Of a stretch of DNA of 64,000 nt, positions 1 through 11,373 are shown piece after piece. A program made the position numbers and the translations under genes. Positions within the stretch are counted from its first letter, which is position 1. Every line of letters starts with the position of its first letter. The stretch comes from Agromyces sp. S2-1-8. Lineage in GTDB: Bacteria > Actinomycetota > Actinomycetes > Actinomycetales > Microbacteriaceae. The notes beneath the pieces are model-generated. The model did not search any database. It was not told where the DNA came from and saw only the letters and a list, made by a program, of their open reading frames with translations. The stretch lies in assembly GCF_021129215.1 (NCBI RefSeq), contig NZ_JAJOLP010000001.1, forward strand, positions 3,038,001-3,102,000. Reading direction: 5' to 3'.

Positions 1-1152
1 GTAGCCCTCGCTGAGGTCGCCGCCGAGGTCGGCGCGCTCACCGCCGAGCAGCAGCTTCGCACCCTCCTGCTTGCCGATGTCGATGTAGCTCAGGATCTTC
101 TCGAGCTGATCGTTCGACGCCTGCGCGCCGACCTGGGTCTCGGTGTCGAGCGGGTTGCCCTGCTTCGCCTGCTTCGTCCGTTCGATCGCGTCGTCCAGGA
201 ACGTGTCGTAGATCGATCTCTGGATGAGCGAGCGGCTCGGGCAGGTGCAGACCTCGCCCTGGTTGAAGGCGAACAGGCTGAAGCCCTCGAGGGCCTTGTC
301 GTAGAACGAGTCGCGCCGATCGGCCACCGACTCGAACACGATGTTCGGGCTCTTCCCGCCGAGTTCGACCGTCGAGGGGATGATGTTGTTCGACGCGTAC
401 TGCAGGATGAGCCGTCCGGTCGTCGTCTCGCCCGTGAAGGCGATCTTGCGGATGCGGCTCGACGAGGCGAGCGGCTTGCCCGCCTCGACGCCGAAGCCGT
501 TCACGACGTTGAGCACGCCCGCCGGAAGCAGGTCGGCGATGAGCTCGACGAGCACGAGGATGGAGGTGGGCGTCTGCTCGGCGGGCTTCAGAACGACGGC
601 GTTCCCCGCGGCGAGGGCCGGCGCGAGCTTCCACACCGCCATGAGCAGCGGAAAGTTCCAGGGGATGATCTGCCCGACCACGCCGAGCGGCTCCTGGAAG
701 TGGTACGCCACCGTGTCCTCGTCGAGCTGCGTGAAGCTGCCCTCCTGCGCACGGATGAGGCTCGCGAAGTAGCGGAAGTGGTCGCTCGCGAGTGGGAGGT
801 CGGCGTTCAACGGCTCGCGGATCGACTTGCCGTTGTCCCACGTCTCGGCGACGGCGAGGAGTTCGCGGTTGCGGTCGATGCGGTCGGCGATCGCGTTGAG
901 GATGCCGGCGCGGTGCGCGGCACTCGTGCGGCCCCACGCGGGTGCGGCCTTGTGCGCCGCGTCGAGCGCGGCGTCGATGTCGGCGGCGGTGCCGCGGGCG
1001 ACTTCGGTGAAGGCCTTTCCGTTCACGGGCGAGATGTTCTCGAAGTAGGCGCCGCCTTCGGGCTTCACCCACTCGCCGCCGATGAAGTGCTCGTAGCGCG
1101 GCTTGAACTCGATGAGCGCGCCGGGGGTGCCGGGCGCGGCGTACACGGTCAT
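1..1152 (-). CDS. NAD-dependent aldehyde dehydrogenase, 3' end cut by window
   Basis: Oxidises an aldehyde to the acid with NAD+. 384 codons are visible; the C-terminal part lies before base 1. The ATG at 1152 follows an AAGGAG-like site. The Rossmann signature [20 protein letters not shown] lies near residue 155, [12 protein letters not shown] carries the general-base Glu near 268, and the nucleophile in [12 protein letters not shown] is Cys302 by direct counting, which matches canonical ALDH numbering. The double-cysteine context resembles acetaldehyde dehydrogenases of the ExaC/AcoD type (family knowledge). The next gene upstream on the same strand is a GAF/HTH regulator, and the 152-base gap holds four phased GTTGC repeats, so regulation by that protein is a reasonable inference. 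The exact aldehyde is unknown. Confidence 0.93.
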   Translation of the reverse strand, partial: MTVYAAPGTPGALIEFKPRYEHFIGGEWVKPEGGAYFENISPVNGKAFTEVARGTAADIDAALDAAHKAAPAWGRTSAAHRAGILNAIADRIDRNRELLAVAETWDNGKSIREPLNADLPLASDHFRYFASLIRAQEGSFTQLDEDTVAYHFQEPLGVVGQIIPWNFPLLMAVWKLAPALAAGNAVVLKPAEQTPTSILVLVELIADLLPAGVLNVVNGFGVEAGKPLASSSRIRKIAFTGETTTGRLILQYASNNIIPSTVELGGKSPNIVFESVADRRDSFYDKALEGFSLFAFNQGEVCTCPSRSLIQRSIYDTFLDDAIERTKQAKQGNPLDTETQVGAQASNDQLEKILSYIDIGKQEGAKLLLGGERADLGGDLSEGY

Positions 1153-1217
1153 CGTGTCTCCTTGACGTCGTTGTCGGATGCCCCGTGCTGGGACGACGTC
1201 ACCGTAGGCCGGGCGGG

Positions 1218-1255
1218 GTTGCGTCCCGGTTGCCCGGACGTTGCACCTGCGTTGC
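1218..1255. promoter_or_regulatory. four GTTGC repeats at exact 11-bp spacing
   Basis: GTTGC (GCAAC on the gene strand) starts at 1218, 1229, 1240 and 1251, always 11 bases apart, about 65-100 bases upstream of the aldehyde dehydrogenase ATG. Spacing near one helical turn puts all copies on one face of the DNA, as expected for cooperative binding of an oligomeric activator. The obvious candidate binder is the GAF/HTH protein encoded immediately upstream; this is inference. Confidence 0.5.
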
Positions 1256-1304
1256 GCCCGGTCGACGGGATGCGCGGACCACGCGGTCGACGGGAGGCGG
1301 CCGG

Positions 1305-2597
1305 TCAGCCGAGCGCCGCGTCGAGTCGCTCGAGGTGGGCGACGACCGACGCACGGCGCGGCGACCGCGGGGGCAGCAGCCGGAGCACGGCGCGCCAGAG
1401 CTCGACGTCGTCGCGCCCCTCGTCGCGCTCGGCGTAGTCGAGGAGGAGCTCGGGGGCGGCATCCGCGAGGAGTGATTCGCGAAGTCGGCTCGCCACCTCG
1501 GCGCGGATCTCGACGATGCCGGGCGCGGCGGAGTCGGGCAGCAAGGGCCCCTGGTACGCGTCGAGCGCCCGGCGGCGGGCGCCGCGGCGCAGGCGCGCGA
1601 GCACTTCGTGCGCGTCGAGGGCGAGCGGCCGGACGAGGCGGTAGGGGCGGGACGCGATCGGAGGCTCACCCGCGGCGTCGAGCGTTCGCCGCAGCCGCAC
1701 GAGTTCGGCGCGCAGGGTCACCGTGCTCGACTCGTCACCGTAGACGAGTGCGGCGAGGCGCTCGGCAGGAAGGCCGCGCGGATGCCAGGAGAGCAGCGTG
1801 AGGATCTCGGCGTGGCGGAGGCCGAGCTCGCGACCGCCGAGACGGGGGCGGCGCAGGCCGAGCACGTCGAGCGCGGTCGCCGCGGGCTCGACCGGCCGGA
1901 TCCGCGTCCGCCGGAGCGTGCTGCGCACGGCGGACTCGAGGTGCGCGAGCTTGAGCTCGGCCTCGACCGCGGCCACCGTCGCCATGACGAGTGGGAGCGT
2001 GTGCGGAGCCACCGCGTGATCGGTGCCCGTGATGTCGATGACGCCCAGCACGGCGCCCGTCTGCGGGTCGTGCACCGGAGCTGCGGTGCAGCTCCATGGA
2101 TGGACGATGCGGTTGAAGTGCTCGGCGCCGCGGATCTGGACGCCGCGGTCGACCTGGAGCGCCGTGCCGGGCGCGTTCGTGCCCACCGTCGACTCCGACC
2201 AGTCGGCGCCCGCGACGAACAGCATGTCCTCGGCCCGATGCCGAAGCGCGGGATCGCCCTCGACCCACAGCAGGCGTCCGTGTTCATCGCCGACGGCGAC
2301 GACCAGGCCGGCCTCACCCGCATCGTCGACGAGCAGCCGCCGGATCACGGGCATCACCGGTGCGAGCGCGTGCGTCTCGCGGTAGGCCCGGAACCCGTCC
2401 TCATCGAGCTCCATGCTCGGCAGCGCGTGCGCCGGGTCGATCGCCCCGCGGAGCGCTCGCTCCCACGAGGCGCGAACCACCGGCCGGAGCGTCGGGGGCA
2501 CCGCGCCCGAGGCGAGGGCGTCGTCCTGGGCGCGCAGGAGTCGGTCGCGCAGGGCATCGGCATCGAAGCCCCGAGGGGGTCGCTGCGGCACGGGCAC
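1305..2597 (-). CDS. GAF-domain transcriptional regulator (AcoR-like sensory half, winged-helix C-terminus)
   Basis: Likely regulator of the adjacent aldehyde dehydrogenase. 430 residues. A GAF-like sensory domain spans roughly residues 97-190, including the [12 protein letters not shown] stretch typical of AcoR/GAF regulators of acetoin, alcohol or glycerol metabolism. There is no sigma-54 AAA+ domain; instead the C-terminal third (about 225-300) reads as a winged-helix segment ([16 protein letters not shown], then [16 protein letters not shown]). The GTG at 2597 is chosen because GGAG lies five bases upstream; a second in-frame GTG is at 2591. A TATGAT hexamer on this strand (2631-2636) gives a plausible -10 about 27 bases before the start. 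It begins 71 bases after the PrsW-like gene stops. Confidence 0.82.
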   Translation of the reverse strand: MPVPQRPPRGFDADALRDRLLRAQDDALASGAVPPTLRPVVRASWERALRGAIDPAHALPSMELDEDGFRAYRETHALAPVMPVIRRLLVDDAGEAGLVVAVGDEHGRLLWVEGDPALRHRAEDMLFVAGADWSESTVGTNAPGTALQVDRGVQIRGAEHFNRIVHPWSCTAAPVHDPQTGAVLGVIDITGTDHAVAPHTLPLVMATVAAVEAELKLAHLESAVRSTLRRTRIRPVEPAATALDVLGLRRPRLGGRELGLRHAEILTLLSWHPRGLPAERLAALVYGDESSTVTLRAELVRLRRTLDAAGEPPIASRPYRLVRPLALDAHEVLARLRRGARRRALDAYQGPLLPDSAAPGIVEIRAEVASRLRESLLADAAPELLLDYAERDEGRDDVELWRAVLRLLPPRSPRRASVVAHLERLDAALG

Positions 2598-2668
2598 GCC
2601 GTCTCCGATCGCGTCGTTGCGGATGCCGACATCATATCCGGTGGCTCGCCTCGCCGCCGTTGCGGTAC

Positions 2669-3820
2669 TCAGCGCATGAGCGCCGCACGCTCGGACACGA
2701 TCGCGGCGAGCAGCGCCTGCTCGTCGGCGACCGACTTCGCCCCGCCCACACCCGACGCGATCCGTTGCCGGGCGAAGGCGAGGTGCGTGGCGTCGGTGAT
2801 GAGCCGTCGCATTCCCGCCGTCCGCGGCGGGCGCTGTGCACGAGCCCACGCCAGTGCCTGTCGTCGGCCGGCCGGCGTCGCGAGCAGGTCGACCTCCGCC
2901 GGGCTGAACCAGCCCGCGGCCGCGTACTCGCCGAGCCGGCGGCGCGTCGTGCGCACCTCCTCGCGACGCAGCAGCACGGCCAGCAGGACGGCACCGGCGA
3001 AGATCGGCACCTGCACGGTGAGGTAGAGGCCGACCGCGTCGTCTCCGAAGGCGAGCGAGCCGTTCCAGAGCGCGTGCAGCGCGATCGCGGCGAGCAGTCC
3101 GAGCAGGAACCAGCCGATCACGCCGCCGCCTGCACCGCGTCGCGCGGCGATGCCGATCGCGAGCCCCGTGCAGGCGGTGAACAGCACGTGCGCGAACGGC
3201 GAGAAGATGCCGCGCACGACGAAGGTCGCGCCGAGCGATTCTGCACCGCCCTCGATGAGGGCGGACCCGAAGTAGATGATGTTCTCGGTGAAGGCGAAGC
3301 CCGCCGCGACCGTCGCGGCGTAGACGAGCCCGTCGACCGGCCCGTCGAACTGCCACCTCGCGAAGGCGTAGACGAGCAGCACGCCCAAGCCCTTCGCGAC
3401 CTCCTCGACGACGGGCGCCTGCACGACGGCCCCGACGGCCTCGTCGGCCCCGCCGCCGGGCGAGACGAACGCCACCGCGAGCTGCACGCCGAGATCGACG
3501 ACGAGCGCGACGACGACCGAGACCGCCGCGCCCCAGAGGAACGCGAACCACAGCGCGCCGCGCGGCTCGGGCTCCCAGCGGTCGACCCAGCGGATGGCGA
3601 GCAGCACGCCGGCCAGCGGCACGAGGGCGAGCAGGGAGCCGATCACGAGGGTCGAGGCGCCGAGCGCGATCGCAAGGTAGGCGATCACGAGCAGTGCGGC
3701 GAATCCGCCGAGCACGATGCCGATCACGGCGAAGACGGTGCCGCCGCTCCGCGCCCGGACGGGCGCCGCCCAAGCGGGGGCGGCGGGTTGCGGGGCTGGG
3801 CCGGGGGCGACGTGGCTCAC
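2669..3820 (-). CDS. PrsW-family intramembrane metalloprotease
   Basis: Polytopic membrane protein of 383 residues, with about eight hydrophobic segments after a Pro/Ala-rich cytoplasmic N-terminus. The PrsW hallmarks are present in order: EEVAK near residue 139, GFAFTENIIYF near 175, and FAHVLFTACTG near 207, which supply the Glu and His metal ligands of this family. PrsW of Bacillus cleaves the anti-sigma factor RsiW; the substrate here is unknown and no anti-sigma gene is adjacent. The GTG start at 3820 is preceded by TAGGCT (3827-3832 on this strand) only six bases upstream, so the mRNA is probably leaderless. The soluble C-terminal region, about 100 residues, is Arg/Ala-rich. Confidence 0.88.
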   Translation of the reverse strand: MSHVAPGPAPQPAAPAWAAPVRARSGGTVFAVIGIVLGGFAALLVIAYLAIALGASTLVIGSLLALVPLAGVLLAIRWVDRWEPEPRGALWFAFLWGAAVSVVVALVVDLGVQLAVAFVSPGGGADEAVGAVVQAPVVEEVAKGLGVLLVYAFARWQFDGPVDGLVYAATVAAGFAFTENIIYFGSALIEGGAESLGATFVVRGIFSPFAHVLFTACTGLAIGIAARRGAGGGVIGWFLLGLLAAIALHALWNGSLAFGDDAVGLYLTVQVPIFAGAVLLAVLLRREEVRTTRRRLGEYAAAGWFSPAEVDLLATPAGRRQALAWARAQRPPRTAGMRRLITDATHLAFARQRIASGVGGAKSVADEQALLAAIVSERAALMR

Positions 3821-3885
3821 CGGGGCAGCCTACCGAACCGCGGCGGTCCCTCGGCGGCGTGGAGACCTCCTCCGTTCCCGGCGCG

Positions 3886-5286
3886 TCAACCGGTCGGCGC
3901 GGATGCCTCGAACATGACGCCGGGATTCAGGATGCCGGTCGGATCGAAGGCGGCCTTGACCGCCCGCTGGAGCTCGAACACGTCGTCGCCGAGCTCCTCG
4001 GCGAGCCATCGGCGCTTGAGCACGCCCACCCCGTGCTCGCCGGTCAGGGTGCCGCCGAGTGCCACGGCCGCGCGGAACATCTCGTCGGCCGCCGCCCAGA
4101 TGTGCTCGGGCACCTCGTCTCCCGTGAACACGAAGTTCGGATGCAGGTTGCCGTCGCCGGCGTGCGCGATCGTCGGGATCTCGACGCCGCGTCGTGCCCC
4201 GATCTCCTCGATGGCGCGGAACATGGCCGGCAACGCGCTGCGCGGCACCGCGACGTCCTCGATGAGCACCTGGCCGCTCGCCGCGAGCGCCGGGTGCATC
4301 GCCCGCCGGATGTCGAGCAGCCGCTCGCCCGTCTCTGCGTCGTGCGAGAGCGTGACCCGTCCGCCCGCCGCGGCGAAGAGCTCGGCGATGCGCGCGGCCT
4401 CGGCGGCCGCGGAGCCGTCGTCGGCCTGCGCGATGAGGAACGTCTCGCCCGGTGCCGTCGTCTCGAGCGGCGTGCCGGCGAGCGCGTCGTCACCGAGGTA
4501 CGCGGCGACCCTGGCCACGACGCCCGCGTCCATGAGCTCGAGCACCGCGGGTCGGATGCGGGCGGCGGTGACCGCCGCGCACGCGGCGGCCGCGGCCTCG
4601 ACGTCGGTGAACGCGGCGGCGACGGTCACCGGGGTGCCCGCCGTGATCGGCCGCAGCCGCACGGTCGCTTCGACGATGACCCCGAGGGTGCCCTCGGACC
4701 CCGTGAAGAGGGCGGTGAGGTCGTACCCCGTGACGCCCTTGACCGTGCGGTGGCCGAGGCGCACCAGGCGGCCGTCGGCGAGCACCACCGCGAGGCCCAG
4801 CACCGCCTCGCGGGTGACGCCGTACTTCGCGCAGAGCAGGCCTCCGGCGTTCGTCGCGATGTTGCCGCCGATCGATGAGATGGCGCGGCTCGCCGGGTCG
4901 GGCGCGAACCAGAGCCCGAGCGGCGCGAGCGCATCGTTGAGGTCGCCGTTGATGACGCCCGGCTCGACGACCGCGAGCTCGTCGGCCTCGGAGATCTCGA
5001 TGATGCGGTCCATCCGCGAGAGGTCGAGCACGATCGCGCCCGGGCTCGCGATGGCGCCGCCGGCGAGGCCGGTGCCGGCGCCGCGCACGACGACGGGGGT
5101 CGCGGTCGCGTGCGCGATGCGCATGACCGCCTGCACGTCGTCGACCGACCCCGCGTGCACGACGGCGAGCGGCGGGCTGTCGCTGCGCCATCCCGAGCGG
5201 TCTTCGCGGGTCGCCTCGAGCGCGGCCGGGTCGACGGTGACGGCGGCGCCGAGGGCGTCGTTGAGCTGGGCGAGGACGTGCGGCAT
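3886..5286 (-). CDS. FAD-linked 2-hydroxyacid oxidase (GlcD / D-lactate dehydrogenase type)
   Basis: Oxidises a 2-hydroxy acid such as glycolate or D-lactate through FAD. 466 residues, the usual family length. The FAD-binding PCMH domain is N-terminal, with VVVRGAGTGLAGGA near residues 66-79 and GGNIATNAGG near 140; the FAD-oxidase C domain ends with TLTGEHGVGVLKRRW, the typical GlcD signature. No GlcE/GlcF subunits are adjacent, so a single-subunit enzyme is likely. ATG 5286 has TAGGGT six bases upstream (5293-5298), suggesting a leaderless mRNA from a promoter shared back to back with the DNA-repair gene. The C-terminal codons include one copy of the GGATGCCTCG motif (3901-3910). The choice between glycolate and lactate cannot be made from sequence. 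Confidence 0.88.
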   Translation of the reverse strand: MPHVLAQLNDALGAAVTVDPAALEATREDRSGWRSDSPPLAVVHAGSVDDVQAVMRIAHATATPVVVRGAGTGLAGGAIASPGAIVLDLSRMDRIIEISEADELAVVEPGVINGDLNDALAPLGLWFAPDPASRAISSIGGNIATNAGGLLCAKYGVTREAVLGLAVVLADGRLVRLGHRTVKGVTGYDLTALFTGSEGTLGVIVEATVRLRPITAGTPVTVAAAFTDVEAAAAACAAVTAARIRPAVLELMDAGVVARVAAYLGDDALAGTPLETTAPGETFLIAQADDGSAAAEAARIAELFAAAGGRVTLSHDAETGERLLDIRRAMHPALAASGQVLIEDVAVPRSALPAMFRAIEEIGARRGVEIPTIAHAGDGNLHPNFVFTGDEVPEHIWAAADEMFRAAVALGGTLTGEHGVGVLKRRWLAEELGDDVFELQRAVKAAFDPTGILNPGVMFEASAPTG

Positions 5287-5362
5287 GCCTCAACCCTAGC
5301 CACGCCGCGGCGACGTCCGATTTCCGCGAGTTGTTGTCGGCGGGCCGTGCGAGGCTGAGTGC

Positions 5363-6892
5363 ATGACCATCTCCGCCACGCGCATCGAGGACCCGCTCGA
5401 CGACCCGGTCTTCGCCGAGCGCTACCGAGCCATGCAGGCGCGCGACGCACGGTTCGACGGCCAGTTCGTCACCGGCGTGCACTCGACGGGCATCTACTGC
5501 CGGCCGAGCTGCCCCGCCGTCGCGCCGAAGCCCGGCAACGTCAGCTTCTACCTGACCGCCGCGGCCGCGCACGACGCCGGGCTGCGGGCGTGCAAGCGGT
5601 GCCTTCCCGATGCCGTGCCCGGCTCCCCCGAATGGGACCTCCGCGACGACCTCGCAGCCCGTGCGATGCGCCTCATCGCCGACGGCGTCGTCGAACGCGA
5701 GGGCGTGCCCGGCCTCGCCGCGCACCTCGGCTACACGCCGCGGCACCTCACCCGCGTCGTCACCGCCGAGCTCGGCGTCGGGCCGCTGGCGCTCGCTCGA
5801 GCGCACCGCGCCCAGACCGCGCGGGTCCTCCTGACCTCGACCGACCTCCCGACCGCCGACGTGGCGTTCGCGGCAGGCTTCGGCAGCGTGCGGCAGTTCA
5901 ACGACACGGTCAAGGCGGTCTACGAGCGCACCCCGCGACAGCTGCGCCTGACCGCGCGATCGGCCGAACGTCGCGTACCGAGCGGCGACGGGCTCGTGCG
6001 ACTGCGCTTGCCCGCGCGAGCCCCGTTCGACGCAGCCGGCGTCTTCGCCTGGCTCGCCGCGCGGGCCGTCGACGGGGTCGAGGTCGCCGACGGCGGCCGT
6101 TTCACGCGATCGCTGCGCCTTCCGGGCGGCCCGGCCGTCGTCTCGCTCGAGTCGAGCGGCGACGAGCGGTCGCCCGCGATCGAGGTGGAGGCGCGGCTCG
6201 CGTCGCTCACCGACCTGCCCCCGCTCGTGGCCCGCGTGCGCCGCCTCTTCGACCTCGACGCCGACGCCGTCGCGATCGATGCCGCGCTCGGCGCCGACCC
6301 GGCCCTCGCTGCATCGGTCGCCGCGCACCCCGGCCTCCGCATGCCGGGGTGCCTCGACGCGCACGAACTCGTCTTCCGGGCGCTCATCGGCCAGCAGATC
6401 TCGGTCAGGGCCGCGCGCACGACGCTGTCGAGACTGGCGGCCGAGCTCGGCGAACCGCTCGTGCCGGGCGATCGGCCCGGCCCCGTCGGCGGCGAAGGGC
6501 TGCTGCGGCTCTTCCCGACCGCGTCGGCGATCGCCGAGCACGGCATCGACGTGCTGCGCGGCCCGGCGACCCGGATCCGCACGATCATCGACGTCGCCTC
6601 ACGCCTCGACTCCGGCGAACTCGTCGTCTCGGCCGACCGCGATCGCGGCGAGCTGTACCGCGACCTGATCGTGATTCCCGGCATCGGCCGCTGGACGGCC
6701 GGCTACGTGGCGATGCGGGTCACCCGGGCGCCCGACATCCTGCTGACCAGCGACCTCGCCCTGCGCGCAGGTGCCGAGCGCCTCGGACTGCCCGGTTCCG
6801 CAGCCGAGCTCGACGCGCTCGGCGCAGCATGGGCGCCGTGGCGCAGCTACGCGTCGATGCACCTGTGGCGCGCCGCAGCCGCAGAGATCTGA
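5363..6892 (+). CDS. alkA: Ada-AlkA fusion: methyl-sensing activator plus 3-methyladenine DNA glycosylase
   Basis: DNA alkylation repair. 509 residues with three modules. The Ada-type zinc/methyl-acceptor domain covers about residues 1-80, with [18 protein letters not shown] supplying the phosphotriester-acceptor Cys and ACKRCLPD the remaining zinc ligands. An AraC-type DNA-binding domain spans about 85-190 ([22 protein letters not shown]). An AlkA-type HhH-GPD glycosylase follows from about 200 to the end, with [19 protein letters not shown], then [15 protein letters not shown] containing the hairpin. The O6-methylguanine transferase domain of E. coli Ada is absent. This fusion is known in actinobacteria; it probably autoactivates after methyl transfer to the N-terminal Cys (family knowledge). 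Transcribed away from the GlcD-like gene. Confidence 0.93.
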   Translation: MTISATRIEDPLDDPVFAERYRAMQARDARFDGQFVTGVHSTGIYCRPSCPAVAPKPGNVSFYLTAAAAHDAGLRACKRCLPDAVPGSPEWDLRDDLAARAMRLIADGVVEREGVPGLAAHLGYTPRHLTRVVTAELGVGPLALARAHRAQTARVLLTSTDLPTADVAFAAGFGSVRQFNDTVKAVYERTPRQLRLTARSAERRVPSGDGLVRLRLPARAPFDAAGVFAWLAARAVDGVEVADGGRFTRSLRLPGGPAVVSLESSGDERSPAIEVEARLASLTDLPPLVARVRRLFDLDADAVAIDAALGADPALAASVAAHPGLRMPGCLDAHELVFRALIGQQISVRAARTTLSRLAAELGEPLVPGDRPGPVGGEGLLRLFPTASAIAEHGIDVLRGPATRIRTIIDVASRLDSGELVVSADRDRGELYRDLIVIPGIGRWTAGYVAMRVTRAPDILLTSDLALRAGAERLGLPGSAAELDALGAAWAPWRSYASMHLWRAAAAEI

Positions 6893-6923
6893 TGTCTGGC
6901 GCCGGACGCGCTACGATTCCGGC

Positions 6924-7595
6924 ATGGCCGTCACCGACGAAGCGATCCTGCGCATCAAAGAGATGATCATGTCGGGCGAGCTCGCGCCCGGTGATCGCCT
7001 GCCGCCCGAGAAGGAGCTGAGCGAGCGGCTCGGCCTCTCGCGCTCGTCCCTCCGCGAGGCCGTGAAGGCGCTCGAGGTGATCCGCGTGCTCGACGTGCGC
7101 CGCGGCGACGGCACGTACGTCACGAGTCTCGAGCCCCGGCTGCTCCTCGAGGCGATGTCGTTCGTCGTCGACCTGCACGACGACCATTCGGTGCTCGAGA
7201 TCTTCGCGGTGCGTCGCATCCTCGAACCGGCCGCCGCCTCGCTCGCCGCCCGGCACGCGGCCGAGCCCGACCTCGAGCGTCTCCGGGAGTCGGTGGCGGG
7301 CGTCGATCACGCCGCCGACGTCGAGGGCCTCGTCGCCCACGACCTCGAGTTCCACCGAGGCATCGCCGACGCGACCGGCAACAGCTATCTCGCGAGCCTC
7401 ATCGACTCGCTCTCGAGCCACACCGTGCGCGCCCGCATCTGGCGCGGCATCACCCAGGAGAGCGCCGTCGAGCGCACCCTGCAGGAACACCATGCGATCC
7501 TCGACGCGATCGCCGCGGGCGACGCCGAGCTCGCCGCGGCGCTCACGGTGGTGCACGTGTCGGGCGTCGAGCAGTGGCTGCGTTCGGCCCTCTGA
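6924..7595 (+). CDS. FadR-subfamily GntR transcriptional regulator, probable L-fucose regulator
   Basis: 223 residues. The N-terminal GntR winged helix (about 1-70) contains LPPEKELSERLGLSRSSLRE, and the C-terminal FCD domain (about 85-210) keeps the Asp/His metal-site pattern (DLEFHRGIADATGN, then EHHAIL). TACGAT at 6912-6917 lies six bases before the ATG, so the transcript is likely leaderless. The gene faces the fucose transporter operon and meets it at a shared terminator. FCD regulators usually sense organic or sugar acids, so L-fuconate or a keto-deoxy derivative is a sensible guess for the ligand; this is inferred from position only. Confidence 0.88.
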   Translation: MAVTDEAILRIKEMIMSGELAPGDRLPPEKELSERLGLSRSSLREAVKALEVIRVLDVRRGDGTYVTSLEPRLLLEAMSFVVDLHDDHSVLEIFAVRRILEPAAASLAARHAAEPDLERLRESVAGVDHAADVEGLVAHDLEFHRGIADATGNSYLASLIDSLSSHTVRARIWRGITQESAVERTLQEHHAILDAIAAGDAELAAALTVVHVSGVEQWLRSAL

Positions 7596-7661
7596 TCCGC
7601 TGAGCGCCCGCGCCGCGTCCGCCTGGGTGCGCCCGCGCGGGGCCTCGCCCGCCACGAAGAA

Positions 7662-7689
7662 GGGGGCGCCGGCCGAAGCCGGCGCCCCC
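7662..7689. terminator. bidirectional terminator hairpin
   Basis: A perfect 12-bp stem (GGGGGCGCCGGC pairing with 7678-7689) closes a CGAA tetraloop. It lies between the convergent regulator (stop 7595) and sugar-binding protein (stop 7707) genes. There is no long T run on either side, which is usual for actinobacterial terminators. Confidence 0.8.
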
Positions 7690-7706
7690 GAGGCGTCCCC
7701 AGGGCG

Positions 7707-8696
7707 TCACTCGTAGAGGACGGCCTGGATCTCCTCGTCGTCGATGTTCGACGCGTCGTACCAGTAGAACCCGGTGTCGATCGTCTTCGGCAGCTCCTCG
7801 CCGTCGATCGCCTCGACCGCGGCCTTGACGGTCTCGTAGCCGATGCCGATCGGGTTCTGCGTGATCGCGCCGAGCATGAGCCCGTCGCGGATGGCGTCCA
7901 TCTGCGCCTTGCCCGAGTCGAAGCCGACGACCGCGAGCTTCGCGGGGTCGATGCCGAGCTCCTTCACCGCCTGCACGACGCCGATCGCCGAGCCCTCGTT
8001 CGAGCCGTAGATGCCCTTGAGGTCGGGGTGGGCGGCGATGATGGCCTTCGCGAGGTCGGCGGACTTCGCCTGGTCTCCGCCGCCGTACTGGACGTCGACG
8101 ATCTCGATGTTCGGCTCGTTCTCCTCCATGTACGACACGAAGCCGTCGCGGCGCTGCTGGCCGGTCACCGAGGTCTGGTCGTGCACGACGAGCGCCACCT
8201 TGCCCTCGTGGCCGACGGCCTCGGCCATGTGCTTCGCGGCCTCGGCGGCGGCGGCGAGGTTGTCGGTCGCGGCGGTCGTCAGCGGGATGTCGCTCTCGAC
8301 GCCCGAGTCGAACGCGATGACCGGGATGTTCGAGTCCTTCGCCTGCTGCAGCAGCGGGCCCGCGGCCTGGCTGTCGAGCGCGGCGAACCCGATCGCGGCG
8401 GGGCTCTTGTCGAGGGCGGTCTGCAGCATCTGGATCTGCTGGTCGACGTCGGCCTCGGTGTCGGGGCCCTCGAACGTGATCTCGACGTCGAACTCCTCGG
8501 CCGCCTGCTCGGCGCCCGTCTTCACGGCCTGCCAGAACTGGTGCTGGAAGCCTTTCGAGACCAGGGCGACGTACGGCTTCTCGCCGCTGCCGCCGTCGGC
8601 GGATCCCGAGTCGCCGCCGTCGCTCGCGCAGCCCGCGAGGATCAGGGCCGCGGCGACGGCGCCGACGACGGCGCCCAGTGCGCGCTTCTTGAACAT
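7707..8696 (-). CDS. sugar ABC transporter substrate-binding lipoprotein (RbsB-like)
   Basis: Captures the sugar outside the cell for the importer encoded upstream. 329 residues. A lipoprotein signal peptide is clear: MFKKR, a hydrophobic stretch, then the lipobox LAGC with Cys near residue 22, followed by a Gly/Ser/Asp linker. The rest is a periplasmic-binding-protein type I fold (VALVSKGFQHQFWQAVKTGA, then GIYGSNEGSAIGVVQAVKEL). Last gene of a fucU-ATPase-permease-binding protein operon. The 104-base gap after the permease holds one GGATGCCTCG motif and a C/A-rich leader ending in AAGGAG, so this gene has its own strong ribosome site. Specificity for L-fucose is inferred from the neighbouring pathway. 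Confidence 0.9.
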   Translation of the reverse strand: MFKKRALGAVVGAVAAALILAGCASDGGDSGSADGGSGEKPYVALVSKGFQHQFWQAVKTGAEQAAEEFDVEITFEGPDTEADVDQQIQMLQTALDKSPAAIGFAALDSQAAGPLLQQAKDSNIPVIAFDSGVESDIPLTTAATDNLAAAAEAAKHMAEAVGHEGKVALVVHDQTSVTGQQRRDGFVSYMEENEPNIEIVDVQYGGGDQAKSADLAKAIIAAHPDLKGIYGSNEGSAIGVVQAVKELGIDPAKLAVVGFDSGKAQMDAIRDGLMLGAITQNPIGIGYETVKAAVEAIDGEELPKTIDTGFYWYDASNIDDEEIQAVLYE

Positions 8697-8800
8697 GCTC
8701 ACTCCTTGGTGTAGGTGGTGCAGGTGGTACTTGTTGGGGGTTGGGGTGGTGGGTGGTGCCGCGGCCCCGCCTGCGGGCGGATGCCTCGGCCGAATGCCGC

Positions 8801-9846
8801 TCAGGCGCGTCGGCGCCGCAGCATGTCGAGGTAGACGGCCACGAGGATGACGATGCCGACCGCGACCGACTGCCACTCCTGCGGGACCGAGATGATGCGC
8901 AGGCCGTTCGTGAGCACGGCCATGATCAGTGCGCCGATCACGGTTCCGACGATCGAGCCCTTGCCGCCCTGGAGCGACGTGCCGCCGATGACGACGGCGG
9001 CGATCGCCTCGAGCTCGAGCCCCATGCCGCCCGTCGGCTGGGCCGACGAGAGGCGCGAGGCGCTGAGCACGCCGGCGAGTCCGACGAACAGGCCCGCGAG
9101 CGTGTAGATGATGATCTTCCAACGCCGCACGTTCACGCCCGACAGCGCGGTGGCCGCCTCGTTCGAGCCGATCGAGAACGTGTAGCGGCCGAGGATCGTC
9201 TTCGACAGCAGCACGGCGGCGACGACGATCATGACGATGAAGATCGCGACGCCGAGCGGGAACCGCATGCCCGGGATGATCGACAGGTTCATGATCGACT
9301 GGAACTCGGGGGTCTCCGAGAAGTAGATCGGCTTCGTGCCCGAGATCACGAGCGAGAGGCCTGCGGCGATGAGCATCATGCCGAGCGTCGCGATGAACGG
9401 CGGGATGCCGAGCACCGAGACGTTCACGCCGTTGACGAGCCCGATGAGCGCGCCGAACAGGATCGTCGCCGTGACGCCGGCCCAGAGAGGCCAACCGAGG
9501 TAGGTGAGGAACACGCCCGCCATCACGCCGCAGAGCACCATGCCGGTGCCGATCGACAGGTCGATGCCGCCCGTGATGATGACGAACGTCGTGCCGAGCG
9601 CGAGGATGCCGGTGACGGTCGCCGCCGTGAGGATCGACACGAGGTTGTTGGCGGTGAAGAAGTGCGGACTCGCGAACGAGAACACCGCGACGATCACGAT
9701 GAGGCTCGCGAAGGCGAGCAGCTGCTGCAGCGAGCCGCGCAGCCACGCCATTCGGGGCTTGCCGGCGTCGATCGCGGCGTACGCGCTCGTCGACGGCGTC
9801 GTCGCGGCGTCGGGGCGGCCGGATTCCGGTTTCGTCGTGGTCGGGC

Positions 9847-9850
<4 letters not shown>
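8801..9850 (-). CDS. sugar ABC transporter permease (RbsC-like)
   Basis: Inner-membrane channel of the sugar importer. 349 residues, with about 35 soluble N-terminal residues then eight to ten hydrophobic helices. The BPD_transp_2 family signature is present (TFVIITGGIDLSIG near residue 90; EAIAAVVIGGTSLQGGKG near 275). The ATG at 9850 overlaps the ATPase stop codon (ATGA), so translation is coupled. Probably a homodimer with the double ATPase, as in ribose-type systems. Confidence 0.92.

Positions 9851-11369
<1,519 letters not shown>

Positions 11370-11373
<4 letters not shown>

Noticed and set aside
2360-5299. 979-codon open frame on the plus strand
   Set aside because: It lies opposite three well-supported minus-strand genes, is an Arg/Ala/Pro-rich stream with no motif, and is the kind of shadow frame expected at high GC.
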